Source: a virus. Taken from it: a DNA stretch of 27,840 nt. Positions within the stretch are counted from its first letter, which is position 1, and every line of letters starts with the position of its first letter. The stretch spans positions 1-27,840 of IMG/VR virus record IMGVR_UViG_3300036886_000511; one strand, 5' to 3'. Of this stretch, positions 15,025 to 21,612 are shown piece after piece. The notes beneath the pieces were generated by a model, which searched no databases, was not told where the DNA came from, and was given only the letters and a program-made list of their open reading frames with translations. Position numbers and translations under genes: made by a program.

Positions 15025-15253
15025 TTAACCCGCGTGGTTAGTCAGCGAGGGTTTTGGAAATACAAACCCCTGCCCTTGAAAGAGGATAGAAGCACGAAGT
15101 CAGGGGTTATCTAAATCATCCCCTTACGCCGACGACCCCGACAGCGACGCCTGGATTGTCAACTTCAACAATGGCAACGTCAACAACAACAACCGCAACA
15201 ACAACAACTATGTCCGGCCAGTCCGCCAGCACTTCCTATTCAGCCCAGCCTGT
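15023..15253 (+). ncRNA. DGR template RNA region with structured 5' leader
   Basis: This non-coding stretch carries the TR and its flanks. At its 5' end GATTAACC/GGTTAGTC (15023-15030, 15036-15043) forms an 8-bp hairpin with one G-T pair. Further in, AACCCCTG/CAGGGGTT (15065-15072, 15101-15108) form a perfect 8-bp stem enclosing 28 bases. GGGTTT/AAACCC (15049-15054, 15064-15069) would form a competing hairpin. In BPP-1 the sequences flanking TR are needed for priming and RT/Avd binding, and these structures are good candidates for that role. The exact RNA ends are unknown. Confidence 0.7.
15116..15229 (+). repeat. DGR template repeat (TR)
   Basis: This is the invariant donor copy of the 114-bp repeat. 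Read in the frame of the target gene it encodes 38 codons including 12 Asn codons (11 AAC, 1 AAT), clustered as four AAC, CGC, four AAC. Adenine mutagenesis of AAC cannot create a stop codon, and it can give many residues. The TR ends 33 bases before the RT start at 15263. It contains about 35 adenines, 19 of them changed in the present VR. Confidence 0.95.
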
Positions 15254-15262
15254 TTGACAGAT

Positions 15263-16081
15263 ATGCAAGAAGTATTCATATTAGAGAAATTATGGAAAGC
15301 ATATCTTGATTGTAAAAAGAGAAAGAAAAACACAATCAACGCGCTTAAGTTTGAAATCAACCGAGAGAAAAATCTGATTGCTCTTTTAAAAGAATTAAAA
15401 TCAAGAGAATATAAAATATCTAAACACATTTGTTTTATTGTTAAAGATCCGACTGTTAGAGAAATCTTTGCCGCAGATTTTCGGGACCGAGTTGTGCATC
15501 ATCTTTTATATAATGAAGTTAAGGGTATATTTGAGAAAGACTTCATTAAAAACTCCTTTGCAAACAGGATCGGCAAGGGCACGCACAAAGGAGTTGAAAA
15601 ATTAAAAGAATATTTAAAAGACCAGAGCATCACTCATTTTCTAAAACTGGATATAAAAAGTTTTTTCTGCTCGATAAATAAAGATATTTTATACGGGATA
15701 GTTTCTGAAAAAATTAATGGCGCAGACAAAAGTTTTGGATGGAAAAAGGATATTTTATGGTTGTGTGGTAAGATAATATATAACGACCCGACAAAGAATT
15801 ATCTTTTTAAGGGCAATTGGAGATTAAAGAATTTAATCCCGAAAGACAAATCGTTGTTTTATTCAAAAGGGAAAGGATTGCCAATTGGAAACCTGACATC
15901 ACAATTTTTCGCCAATGCATATTTAGATCAGTTAGATAAATTCATTTACGGACTTGGCCACAAATATTATATCAGGTATGTTGACGATTTTATTATTTTG
16001 GGTGATAAAAACATTTATGAGGACACAGATAAAGCTGAGCGAGAAAAAAGTAAGGTTTCAGCCGGTAGAAATGGGCATTGA
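15263..16081 (+). CDS. DGR reverse transcriptase, N-terminal and catalytic part (frame broken)
   Basis: A 272-aa frame covers RT fingers and palm. It shows FLKLDIKSFF (first catalytic Asp, about residue 130), GLPIGNLTSQ with the DGR-specific IGxxxSQ motif (208-214, where group II intron RTs have QGxxxSP), and the catalytic YVDD (239-242). Shortly after YVDD it runs into DTDKAEREKSKVSAGRNGH and stops at TGA 16081. The expected thumb region (GIDFLGY onward) continues in the +1 frame. ATG 15263 is preferred over an in-frame TTG at 15254. The enzyme would copy TR RNA into adenine-mutated cDNA with Avd. A deletion of 3n+2 bases near 16015-16040 is the simplest cause. Confidence 0.85.
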   Translation: MQEVFILEKLWKAYLDCKKRKKNTINALKFEINREKNLIALLKELKSREYKISKHICFIVKDPTVREIFAADFRDRVVHHLLYNEVKGIFEKDFIKNSFANRIGKGTHKGVEKLKEYLKDQSITHFLKLDIKSFFCSINKDILYGIVSEKINGADKSFGWKKDILWLCGKIIYNDPTKNYLFKGNWRLKNLIPKDKSLFYSKGKGLPIGNLTSQFFANAYLDQLDKFIYGLGHKYYIRYVDDFIILGDKNIYEDTDKAEREKSKVSAGRNGH

Positions 16082-16337
16082 TTTTCTGGGATATTTTATA
16101 AAACCCAGCCACATATTAGTCCGGAGAAAGGTTGTGGGTAGATTCAAAGATAAAATGTATAGATTGGGCCCGGTGAATGTAAAAGAGTTAATGGCAACAG
16201 GCAATTCATATTTTGGGCATTTCATTCACGGCGATTCATTCAAATTAAGAAAAACAATTTACGATAAATATTTTAAAGGAAAATTCAAATTTAAAAAACA
16301 ATATAAATCAATAAAACTTCTACCACCGAAAAAATAA
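16017..16337 (+). CDS. DGR reverse transcriptase, C-terminal (thumb) part in the +1 frame
   Basis: This frame carries IKLSEKKVRFQPVEMGIDFLGYFIKP and ILVRRKVV, the conserved end of DGR reverse transcriptases, and ends in a Lys-rich tail (LLPPKK). It is offset +1 from the catalytic part. The distance from YVDD to the lysine pair is roughly ten residues shorter than I expect for the family, which points to a small deletion. An ATG at 16017 could start a separate 106-aa chain overlapping the upstream part by 65 bases, so a two-chain enzyme is possible. Otherwise this is the 3' half of a broken gene. Confidence 0.75.
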   Translation: MRTQIKLSEKKVRFQPVEMGIDFLGYFIKPSHILVRRKVVGRFKDKMYRLGPVNVKELMATGNSYFGHFIHGDSFKLRKTIYDKYFKGKFKFKKQYKSIKLLPPKK

Positions 16338-16346
16338 GATGGTAGA
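16319..16346 (+). repeat. 7-bp inverted repeat at the end of the RT gene
   Basis: TCTACCA (16319-16325) and TGGTAGA (16340-16346) are perfectly complementary, with the RT stop codon in the 14-base loop. There is no T-run, so it is weak as a terminator. It could mark the 3' end of the DGR transcript or be chance. Confidence 0.25.
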
Positions 16347-16354
16347 CAATAAAA

Positions 16355-16663
16355 ATGGCAGTTCAAATTAATTTCACGAGCAAGGATGGCAACAGCGGAA
16401 ACTATGTAAATTTTGATCCGATGCTTCAAAATAAAACAACACTAATATTGAGAATGAAATATTGGAAAGATTTAGCGACCAGGAAAGCAGACGGATCAAT
16501 CCCAATGAATGATGAATTGACTGGCGGTCCCAATGATAGAATTGTAGGATTTAAATGCCTTTATAAAGGAGTGTATGATTTAGCTTCTGCAAAGAACATC
16601 TTTGATCAGGGATACGACTATTTAAAAACATTGCCCGAATTTAACGGGGCCGTGGATTGTTAA
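16355..16663 (+). CDS. Hypothetical protein, 102 aa
   Basis: A small protein beginning MAVQINFTSKDGNSGNYVNF, with a charged central section (RMKYWKDLATRKADG) and ending in Cys. I do not recognise a family. It opens the block of neck and tail genes after the DGR and ends 3 bases before the next ATG, so a structural or assembly role is likely but unproven. Confidence 0.55.
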   Translation: MAVQINFTSKDGNSGNYVNFDPMLQNKTTLILRMKYWKDLATRKADGSIPMNDELTGGPNDRIVGFKCLYKGVYDLASAKNIFDQGYDYLKTLPEFNGAVDC

Positions 16664-16666
16664 AAT

Positions 16667-17368
16667 ATGGCAAACTATGTCTCACATGAAGAAGTTTTAG
16701 AGCAGGCAGGATTTCAGTTTAAGGAGCGGGGAGAAATTCCTACGGGTTTGGTTAATAGTTCCAATAAAGATTATTATGTGGCGCACGCCCCCTTTGTTGA
16801 CAGAAATTATGATGATGTTGTAGATACAACAGATGTGATTGTTTATGTTAATGGGGTGGCGGTATCTGTTGCTTCAATTGTTGCGGCAGAAGGAAAAGTA
16901 ACTTTGAGCGCAGCGCCGACAACAGGAGCAGTTGTGACGATAGATTATGACTGGTCTAATTTGGATCAAGCGGTTGTGGCCACATATCACACGCAGGCGC
17001 ACGATCAGATTCAAAGCACACTGAATGTGGTTTATGTCATTCCTTTGCAGTCTACGGGTGGCAACTACGTGCCTGATATGGTCAAATTGCTTGAAAAACG
17101 GCTCACCGCGGGTTTTTTACTGGATAAGGAGTATTCGGTGGGAGGAGATGAAACAAAGGACACCCGGGGGCAATTATGGATTAAGTGGGCTACGCAAATG
17201 CTTAAGGATATTTTGGACAGGAAAGTTCAACTAATGGATGCCTCATTTATTGTTTTAACGCAAAGAAATTCGGGAATTGTAAAGGCTTGGCCGGATAATT
17301 CAACGGCAACACAGGATGAGCAAGACAGCGGAGGGGATGTGCATGTGAGAATGAAACAAAATTTTTAA
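16667..17368 (+). CDS. Putative virion/connector protein, 233 aa
   Basis: Three parts can be seen. The first is an N-terminal helical/loop region. The second is a small beta domain at about 38-92 (YYVAHAPFVDRN, VIVYVNGVAVSVASI, GKVTLSAAPTTGAVVTIDYDW) that resembles the short beta modules repeated in phage virion proteins. The third is a helical C-terminal part. It lies between capsid and tail-completion genes, where head-tail connector proteins are encoded. I cannot name the family; connector is inference from position. Confidence 0.5.
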   Translation: MANYVSHEEVLEQAGFQFKERGEIPTGLVNSSNKDYYVAHAPFVDRNYDDVVDTTDVIVYVNGVAVSVASIVAAEGKVTLSAAPTTGAVVTIDYDWSNLDQAVVATYHTQAHDQIQSTLNVVYVIPLQSTGGNYVPDMVKLLEKRLTAGFLLDKEYSVGGDETKDTRGQLWIKWATQMLKDILDRKVQLMDASFIVLTQRNSGIVKAWPDNSTATQDEQDSGGDVHVRMKQNF

Positions 17369-17395
17369 AATTATATCGCTACGCTACGTAAACTT

Positions 17396-17863
17396 ATGGC
17401 AACAACACAGGGAAGCTCAACAAATCAAGGAGGGGTTACACTTAATTTTACGGTTGAAGGAGATGTCCAGCTTTCAAGAAGGCTTAGGATAGTTTCTGAT
17501 AAAGTAAAAGATTTTAGCAATGAATTTAAAAAGACCGGAGACTTTTTGACAAGTTATTCAAATCAGGATGTTTTCAGTTCAAAGGGAGCAGTGCTGGGAG
17601 GGACCTGGCCACCGAGAAAGAATGAAGAAAATTATACGTGGCCGATATTAGAAAAGACCGGAAAAATGAGAGCTGGATTTAAATCAGAGCCGTCTGCAAT
17701 GCAAGTGATTGTTTATAACGTGATGGATTATTTTAAATATCACCAGTCAAAACTGCCAAGGACAAGATTGCCACGCAGAATAATGTTTAAATTAAACGAC
17801 TATTTAAAAACGAGAATTGTTAAAATATTTCACGATGCAATTTATCAAGCTTCACAACAATGA
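17396..17863 (+). CDS. Tail completion / virion morphogenesis protein (Mu gpG-like)
   Basis: A 155-aa protein. GGTWPPRKNEENYTWPILEKTGKMRAGF followed by a YFKYHQ segment and LPRTRLPRRIMFKLND matches the pattern of the phage virion morphogenesis family (a W-P-L...TG...HQ...PxR layout). Its members complete the tail or attach tail to head. Here the W-P and HQ motifs are clear but the spacing is not checked by alignment. Its TGA overlaps the next ATG (17860-17863), so the two are coupled. Confidence 0.65.
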   Translation: MATTQGSSTNQGGVTLNFTVEGDVQLSRRLRIVSDKVKDFSNEFKKTGDFLTSYSNQDVFSSKGAVLGGTWPPRKNEENYTWPILEKTGKMRAGFKSEPSAMQVIVYNVMDYFKYHQSKLPRTRLPRRIMFKLNDYLKTRIVKIFHDAIYQASQQ

Positions 17864-18363
17864 CAGCTCCATATAAAGATCCAATAATAGAGGCCTTCAT
17901 AACACTAATTAAATCTTACAGAAAAGATATAAAAATTTATTACAACGGAATTGCAGGAAAGATACCGGCATCACTGGCGCCAGCGATAATGATTGGAATT
18001 GAAAAAGATGAAGTGAAAGAAGAGGACCCGGCGAGAGATGAGCATTTTGTCAGCATGGTGTTGGTATATATTGCTGATATGAAGCAGAATTTTGAAGATA
18101 CGCCGACAATCATCGCCGGATTGAATAATGTAATGCAGACATTGATCGGGAGAGATGCAAATTATTCTTTGCTAAAAAATAGTATTTTAAATATAATAAG
18201 GTCAAACCCAGTTATTAATTCATCAATAGGTTTAAGGGCTGACGTGGGTGCGGTAACCGTCGCAACGCCAACCGAAGTGGCTGCCAATAGACTGCAAGGA
18301 TATTGGAGCGCCGAGGGGACGATTCGATTTACTGCGCATCTATATCAGACAAGAAATCCATGA
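17860..18363 (+). CDS. Putative tail terminator protein, 167 aa
   Basis: An alpha/beta protein with an N-terminal helix (DPIIEAFITLIKSY), then strands in PAIMIGIEKDEV and FVSMVLVYIADM, and a C-terminal strand GTIRFTAHLYQ. The size, fold pattern and place between the tail-completion gene and the tail tube gene suit a tail terminator (gpU-like), which caps the tube and joins it to the head. No decisive motif is visible. It overlaps its neighbours by 4 bases on each side. Confidence 0.5.
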   Translation: MTAPYKDPIIEAFITLIKSYRKDIKIYYNGIAGKIPASLAPAIMIGIEKDEVKEEDPARDEHFVSMVLVYIADMKQNFEDTPTIIAGLNNVMQTLIGRDANYSLLKNSILNIIRSNPVINSSIGLRADVGAVTVATPTEVAANRLQGYWSAEGTIRFTAHLYQTRNP

Positions 18364-18545
18364 AAAACAAAAATGAAAACGCATCATCTGCGGAAGATAA
18401 AGAATCAAAAACCTCGAGCGTCGAGGTAGGGGATGAAAAGGTCGTAGAAACTACTTTTGCTTTCACACAATATAACATAGCTATAAAAGCTAAAAGTCGA
18501 GAGGAAGCAGAAGAGAAATTAAAAGAAATATTAAATAAAAAATAA
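18360..18545 (+). CDS. Small charged protein, 61 aa
   Basis: Starts at an ATGA overlap with the upstream stop (MKNKNENASSAEDKESK). The N-terminal 30 residues are polar and low complexity. The rest has a strand (ETTFAFTQYNIAIKAKS) and a helix ending LKEILNKK. An earlier in-frame ATG at 18303 lies inside the upstream gene and is less likely. It precedes the tail tube gene; function unknown. Confidence 0.5.
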   Translation: MKNKNENASSAEDKESKTSSVEVGDEKVVETTFAFTQYNIAIKAKSREEAEEKLKEILNKK

Positions 18546-18551
18546 AAAAAC

Positions 18552-19541
18552 ATGCCAACACCTTTTATAGGAGCCCAAGAAGAATGCGGTATAGCCAAAG
18601 AAGGGACAAGAGGAACTGCGACTACGCCCGCTTATTGGATTCCAAAAATAGATTTTTCCGTTGAAAACAAACCAACATATCAAAGCTTGGATGATAGTTT
18701 CGGAAGAATTGAAGACTCTGACGACCAAAAATTAGTGATGACTGGAGCTGAAGGAAATATTGTAGGAAGAATTGGAGTTAGTTCTTTCGGGCTTTTATTG
18801 CTCGCCTTATTTGGGACAGATACGCCGGCACCCAATGGCGCATCGTATGATCACGTATTTACTGTTGCAAACAATAATCAGCACCCGTCTTTGACCATTG
18901 AAATGAAAAATCCTCAGCAACAACTCGCATTTACTCTGGCAATGTTAGACAGCTTGGAAATCAGATGTGAAGCCGGAAAGGTTGTAGAATTTACTGGATC
19001 GTTCAAATCAAAAGCAGGAGTCGCAGCCACGCATACGCCTTCTTATATCACTACAGACTACGAATTTTTAATGAAGCATTTGTCATTAAAAATAGCAGCG
19101 CTTTCAGCCGGAGGATATAACGCAGCGGGAATTACATCGGCTACAGCATTGGCGGTTAAGTCATTCACAATGAAGCCGGTAAAAAATATTGAAAGGAATG
19201 ATACTTTTGGTTCATTGGATCCAAGCGATATCAACAACAAGAGTTTTGCTTTTGAAGGAACGATTGTATTGCAATATGCGGATACGGTATTCAAAGCGCT
19301 GGTTGACGCAGGCACGCCTTATTGCATGGCCTTTGACGCAAAGGATACTGATGATATTTTGTCCGGCGCGCTAAATCCTGAATTAAAGATTTTGTTTAAC
19401 AAAGTTTATTTCACATCATTTGCAAAATCAACTAGCAGAAACGATATAGTGACGCAGACAATTACATTCAAAGCAGTTTACAACCTTGTTGATTCAAAAA
19501 TGATACAGGCAACATTGACAAATAATGTAGCCACTTACTAA
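18552..19541 (+). CDS. Major tail tube protein
   Basis: A 329-aa beta-rich protein. The opening (GAQEECGIAKEGTRGTATTPAYWIP), the GNIVGRIGVSSFGLLLLALFG segment and the long beta region rich in Thr/Ser/Phe are typical of siphophage tail tube proteins. Its place directly before the tail assembly chaperone and tape measure supports this. It polymerises into hexameric rings that form the tail. No sheath gene is adjacent, consistent with a non-contractile tail. Confidence 0.75.
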   Translation: MPTPFIGAQEECGIAKEGTRGTATTPAYWIPKIDFSVENKPTYQSLDDSFGRIEDSDDQKLVMTGAEGNIVGRIGVSSFGLLLLALFGTDTPAPNGASYDHVFTVANNNQHPSLTIEMKNPQQQLAFTLAMLDSLEIRCEAGKVVEFTGSFKSKAGVAATHTPSYITTDYEFLMKHLSLKIAALSAGGYNAAGITSATALAVKSFTMKPVKNIERNDTFGSLDPSDINNKSFAFEGTIVLQYADTVFKALVDAGTPYCMAFDAKDTDDILSGALNPELKILFNKVYFTSFAKSTSRNDIVTQTITFKAVYNLVDSKMIQATLTNNVATY

Positions 19542-19551
19542 ACTCACACTA

Positions 19552-19583
19552 CTGGATGAGGGTAGTGCACCGCCTTCATCCAG
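19552..19583 (+). promoter_or_regulatory. 12-bp hairpin after the tail tube gene
   Basis: CTGGATGAGGGT (19552-19563) pairs with GCCTTCATCCAG (19572-19583) over 12 positions, two of them G-T pairs, with loop AGTGCACC. There is no T-run afterwards, so it is more likely an mRNA 3'-end stabiliser or processing barrier for the abundant tube mRNA than an intrinsic terminator. Confidence 0.5.
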
Positions 19584-19600
19584 CCGACCAAAAATTAAAA

Positions 19601-19647
19601 TATCTTTATGCCACTGGCGGCTAATAAACGGTGGTGGCAAAAAGATA
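19601..19647 (+). promoter_or_regulatory. 13-bp stem-loop just before the tail chaperone start
   Basis: TATCTTT (19601-19607) pairs with AAAGATA (19641-19647) and TGCCAC (19609-19614) with GTGGCA (19634-19639), separated by an A-A mismatch. The enclosed loop is 19 bases. The stem ends 6 bases before ATG 19654, so it could modulate chaperone translation relative to the highly expressed tube gene upstream. Confidence 0.5.
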
Positions 19648-19653
19648 AAAGAA

Positions 19654-20016
19654 ATGGAAAATCAAAAAGATACAATCACAATTGAGACTCCGGCAGATAA
19701 ACACAGCGTTATTTTAAATGCTTATATTACCGGCCGGGAGAAGAGAAATTTAAATAATATTTTTCAGGCCTGGCAAGTTGGATTGGGAGACAAGGGAATG
19801 ATATCTGATAAAAAAGATACAAAGGGAATGATTGAAAACGCAGAAAATGAAGCAATTAAAACCGTCGTTGTTTCAGTAGATGGAATATCTGAAAATGTTT
19901 TGGATAAAGTTTTAGACATGAAATCCGATGATTATGTTTTCGTAATCAAAAAGATTAATGAAATCACATCGGGATCAGGTTTTTTAGCAGAAGCCCAGAC
20001 GGAGATAGCGAAGTAG
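19654..20016 (+). CDS. Tail assembly chaperone, short form (G-like)
   Basis: A 120-aa protein. TIETPADKHSVILNAYITGREKRNL followed by helices and VDGISENVLDKVLDMKSDDYVFVIKKINEI is the usual layout of siphophage tail assembly chaperones. These coat the tape measure before tube polymerisation. The short form ends at TAG 20014-20016 in the zero frame. The sequence T TTT TTA at 19980-19986, in the correct phase, allows a -1 shift to produce a longer form. The position between tube and tape measure genes is that of lambda G/T. Confidence 0.78.
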   Translation: MENQKDTITIETPADKHSVILNAYITGREKRNLNNIFQAWQVGLGDKGMISDKKDTKGMIENAENEAIKTVVVSVDGISENVLDKVLDMKSDDYVFVIKKINEITSGSGFLAEAQTEIAK

Positions 20017-20183
20017 ATCTCTCAAAAAACTCCTACCGCGCGGGCAATATGGATGAGCTGATGATTATGGTTTACATTTGCCAAACAACTGGATGGGATT
20101 TTTATACATATATGAATCAGCCGGAATGGTTTTTGGACTTGTTTAAATGGAAATTAGAATTTGATTCAAAAAAACAAAAATAA
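19654..20183 (+). CDS. Tail assembly chaperone, long form by programmed -1 frameshift (GT-like)
   Basis: Decoding 111 codons in frame to TTA 19984-19986 and then slipping back one base reads on from AGC at 19986 through 65 more codons to TAA 20181-20183. The product is about 176 aa. The extension contains SYRAGNMDELMIMVY and TTGWDFYTY, typical of the T-type part of tail chaperones. UUUUUUA is a classical slippery heptamer. A 6-bp stem GGAGAT/ATCTCT (20001-20006, 20017-20022) lies 14 bases downstream. The -1 frame is open only from 19962 and has no better start than an internal ATG at 20049. Confidence 0.8.
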
Positions 20184-20184
20184 C

Positions 20185-21612
20185 ATGGCATTATTTGGAT
20201 CATCAGACACATCTATAAATATCGTAGTTTCAGCGCTGGATCAGGCCAGCACCGTTTTAAGTGGATTAGAAAGTAAGTTGAGCTCAATGAAAAAGGCTTT
20301 TACTGCTATGCAACAGATAGGCACGATTGGATTTGCGGCAACCGCGGGAGCATCTATACTGGCAGTAAAAGATTTTGCTGAGACCGGAAAACAAACAGAA
20401 ATTTTGGCTCAAAAAACAGGATTTAGCGCAAGCGCTATTTCGTCTTTAGGTTTGGCTTTAACTGAATCCGGAGTGAGTTCTGATCAGATGGCCACTGGAA
20501 TGAAGATGTTGTCTAAGCAGATATATGCAGCTGAGGGAGGAACTAAAAGTGCGATTACCAATTTACAAGGAGTTGGGATTAGTTTAAAAGATATTAAAAC
20601 TTTAAAACCTGAAGAGTTATTTTTTAAGGTAGCCGGCAAGGTGGCTGATTTAAAAGATAATACAGCCAAATTGGCCGAAGCTACAAAATTATTCGGCAGA
20701 TCTGGAACGGATCTGTTGCCCTTTTTTGATTTAGGTTCGGCTGGCATAGCAAAATTGAGAGATGAGAATACAAGACTGGGAGCTACGTTTGACGAGGATA
20801 TGATAAAAAAAGCCCAGGCAGCAGAGTTTAATTTATCTGAATTACAGACAGCTCAGCAAGGTCTTACTATTGCTTTTGGAGAATCATTGGCTCCGGCATT
20901 GGCAGATTTGGCCGTTAAAATTACTGGGGTAATAGTTGCGGTAAGCGGATTCATGAAGCAACATCCTCAACTGGTTTCTAATATAGTTTTAATTGCAGGT
21001 TCAATATTTGGACTTTTGGCAGTAGGCGGAACGATGGGAAAATGGCTTTTGGATATAATAAGGATAGGACAAATTTTAATACCTGTTCTACAAGGAATAA
21101 ATCTTGCCTTTTTAGCAAATCCTGTGACATGGGTTGTTTTAGGTTTGGTTGCGATTGGAGTTGCTTTTTACGAGCTGTATCAGCATTCTGAAACTTTTAG
21201 AAAAGCAGTAAATGAATTATGGGATTTAGTAAAAATAGCGGCAGGCGAGATAGCTAAACTTTTTGTCAACGCTTTTAATGACGTAAAGAATGCGATTAAA
21301 GGAGCATCTGATATGCTGACAAATATTGGTAATATTGCTGGTAATGTTGGAAAATCGATTGGGGGGGCTATTTCAACTGTTACGGGTGGCACTGTGAAGA
21401 TATTGGGAGCTAAGGCCAGCGGAGGGTGGATTGATCAGACAGGGCCTTATTTAATGCACGCAGGAGAGTATGTAATACCAAGTCAGGCAGTTGGCGCAGG
21501 AATTGGCGGGCAGAATATTGTGGTTAATATCACCGGCACTGTAGATGAAAGAATGGCGCAAAGAGTGGGAGATTTAATTGTTGGAAAATTAAAAAGAAAT
21601 AGAAAAATCTAA
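20185..21612 (+). CDS. Tape measure protein
   Basis: A 475-aa protein from ATG 20185 (MALFGSSDTSINIVVSALDQAS). An in-frame TTG 24 bases upstream is less likely. It has a helical N-terminus with a TMP-like DQASTVLSGLESKLSSMKKAF repeat and a Gly/Ala-rich segment. The region at about 260-335 holds several hydrophobic helices (LVSNIVLIAGSIFGLLAVG, VTWVVLGLVAIGVAFYELY). The C-terminal end (GGWIDQTGPYLMHAGEYVIP) is characteristic of tape measure proteins. It sets tail length; at roughly 0.15 nm per residue this would be near 70 nm. Its TAA overlaps the next start (TAATG). Confidence 0.85.
   Translation: MALFGSSDTSINIVVSALDQASTVLSGLESKLSSMKKAFTAMQQIGTIGFAATAGASILAVKDFAETGKQTEILAQKTGFSASAISSLGLALTESGVSSDQMATGMKMLSKQIYAAEGGTKSAITNLQGVGISLKDIKTLKPEELFFKVAGKVADLKDNTAKLAEATKLFGRSGTDLLPFFDLGSAGIAKLRDENTRLGATFDEDMIKKAQAAEFNLSELQTAQQGLTIAFGESLAPALADLAVKITGVIVAVSGFMKQHPQLVSNIVLIAGSIFGLLAVGGTMGKWLLDIIRIGQILIPVLQGINLAFLANPVTWVVLGLVAIGVAFYELYQHSETFRKAVNELWDLVKIAAGEIAKLFVNAFNDVKNAIKGASDMLTNIGNIAGNVGKSIGGAISTVTGGTVKILGAKASGGWIDQTGPYLMHAGEYVIPSQAVGAGIGGQNIVVNITGTVDERMAQRVGDLIVGKLKRNRKI

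Noticed and set aside
15168-15210. AAC-rich run resembling a microsatellite or CRISPR-like repeat
   Set aside because: It is the codon-phased Asn cluster of the DGR template repeat, with no spacers and no array structure.
16043-16050. A6G run as a slippage site restoring the RT frame
   Set aside because: Loss of one A would restore the frame, but residues IKLSEKK upstream of the run in the +1 frame already look like family sequence, so the shift lies further 5'.
20049-20183. Stand-alone 44-aa gene from ATG 20049
   Set aside because: It is better explained as the -1 frameshift extension of the tail chaperone, since the frame is open back to the slippery site.
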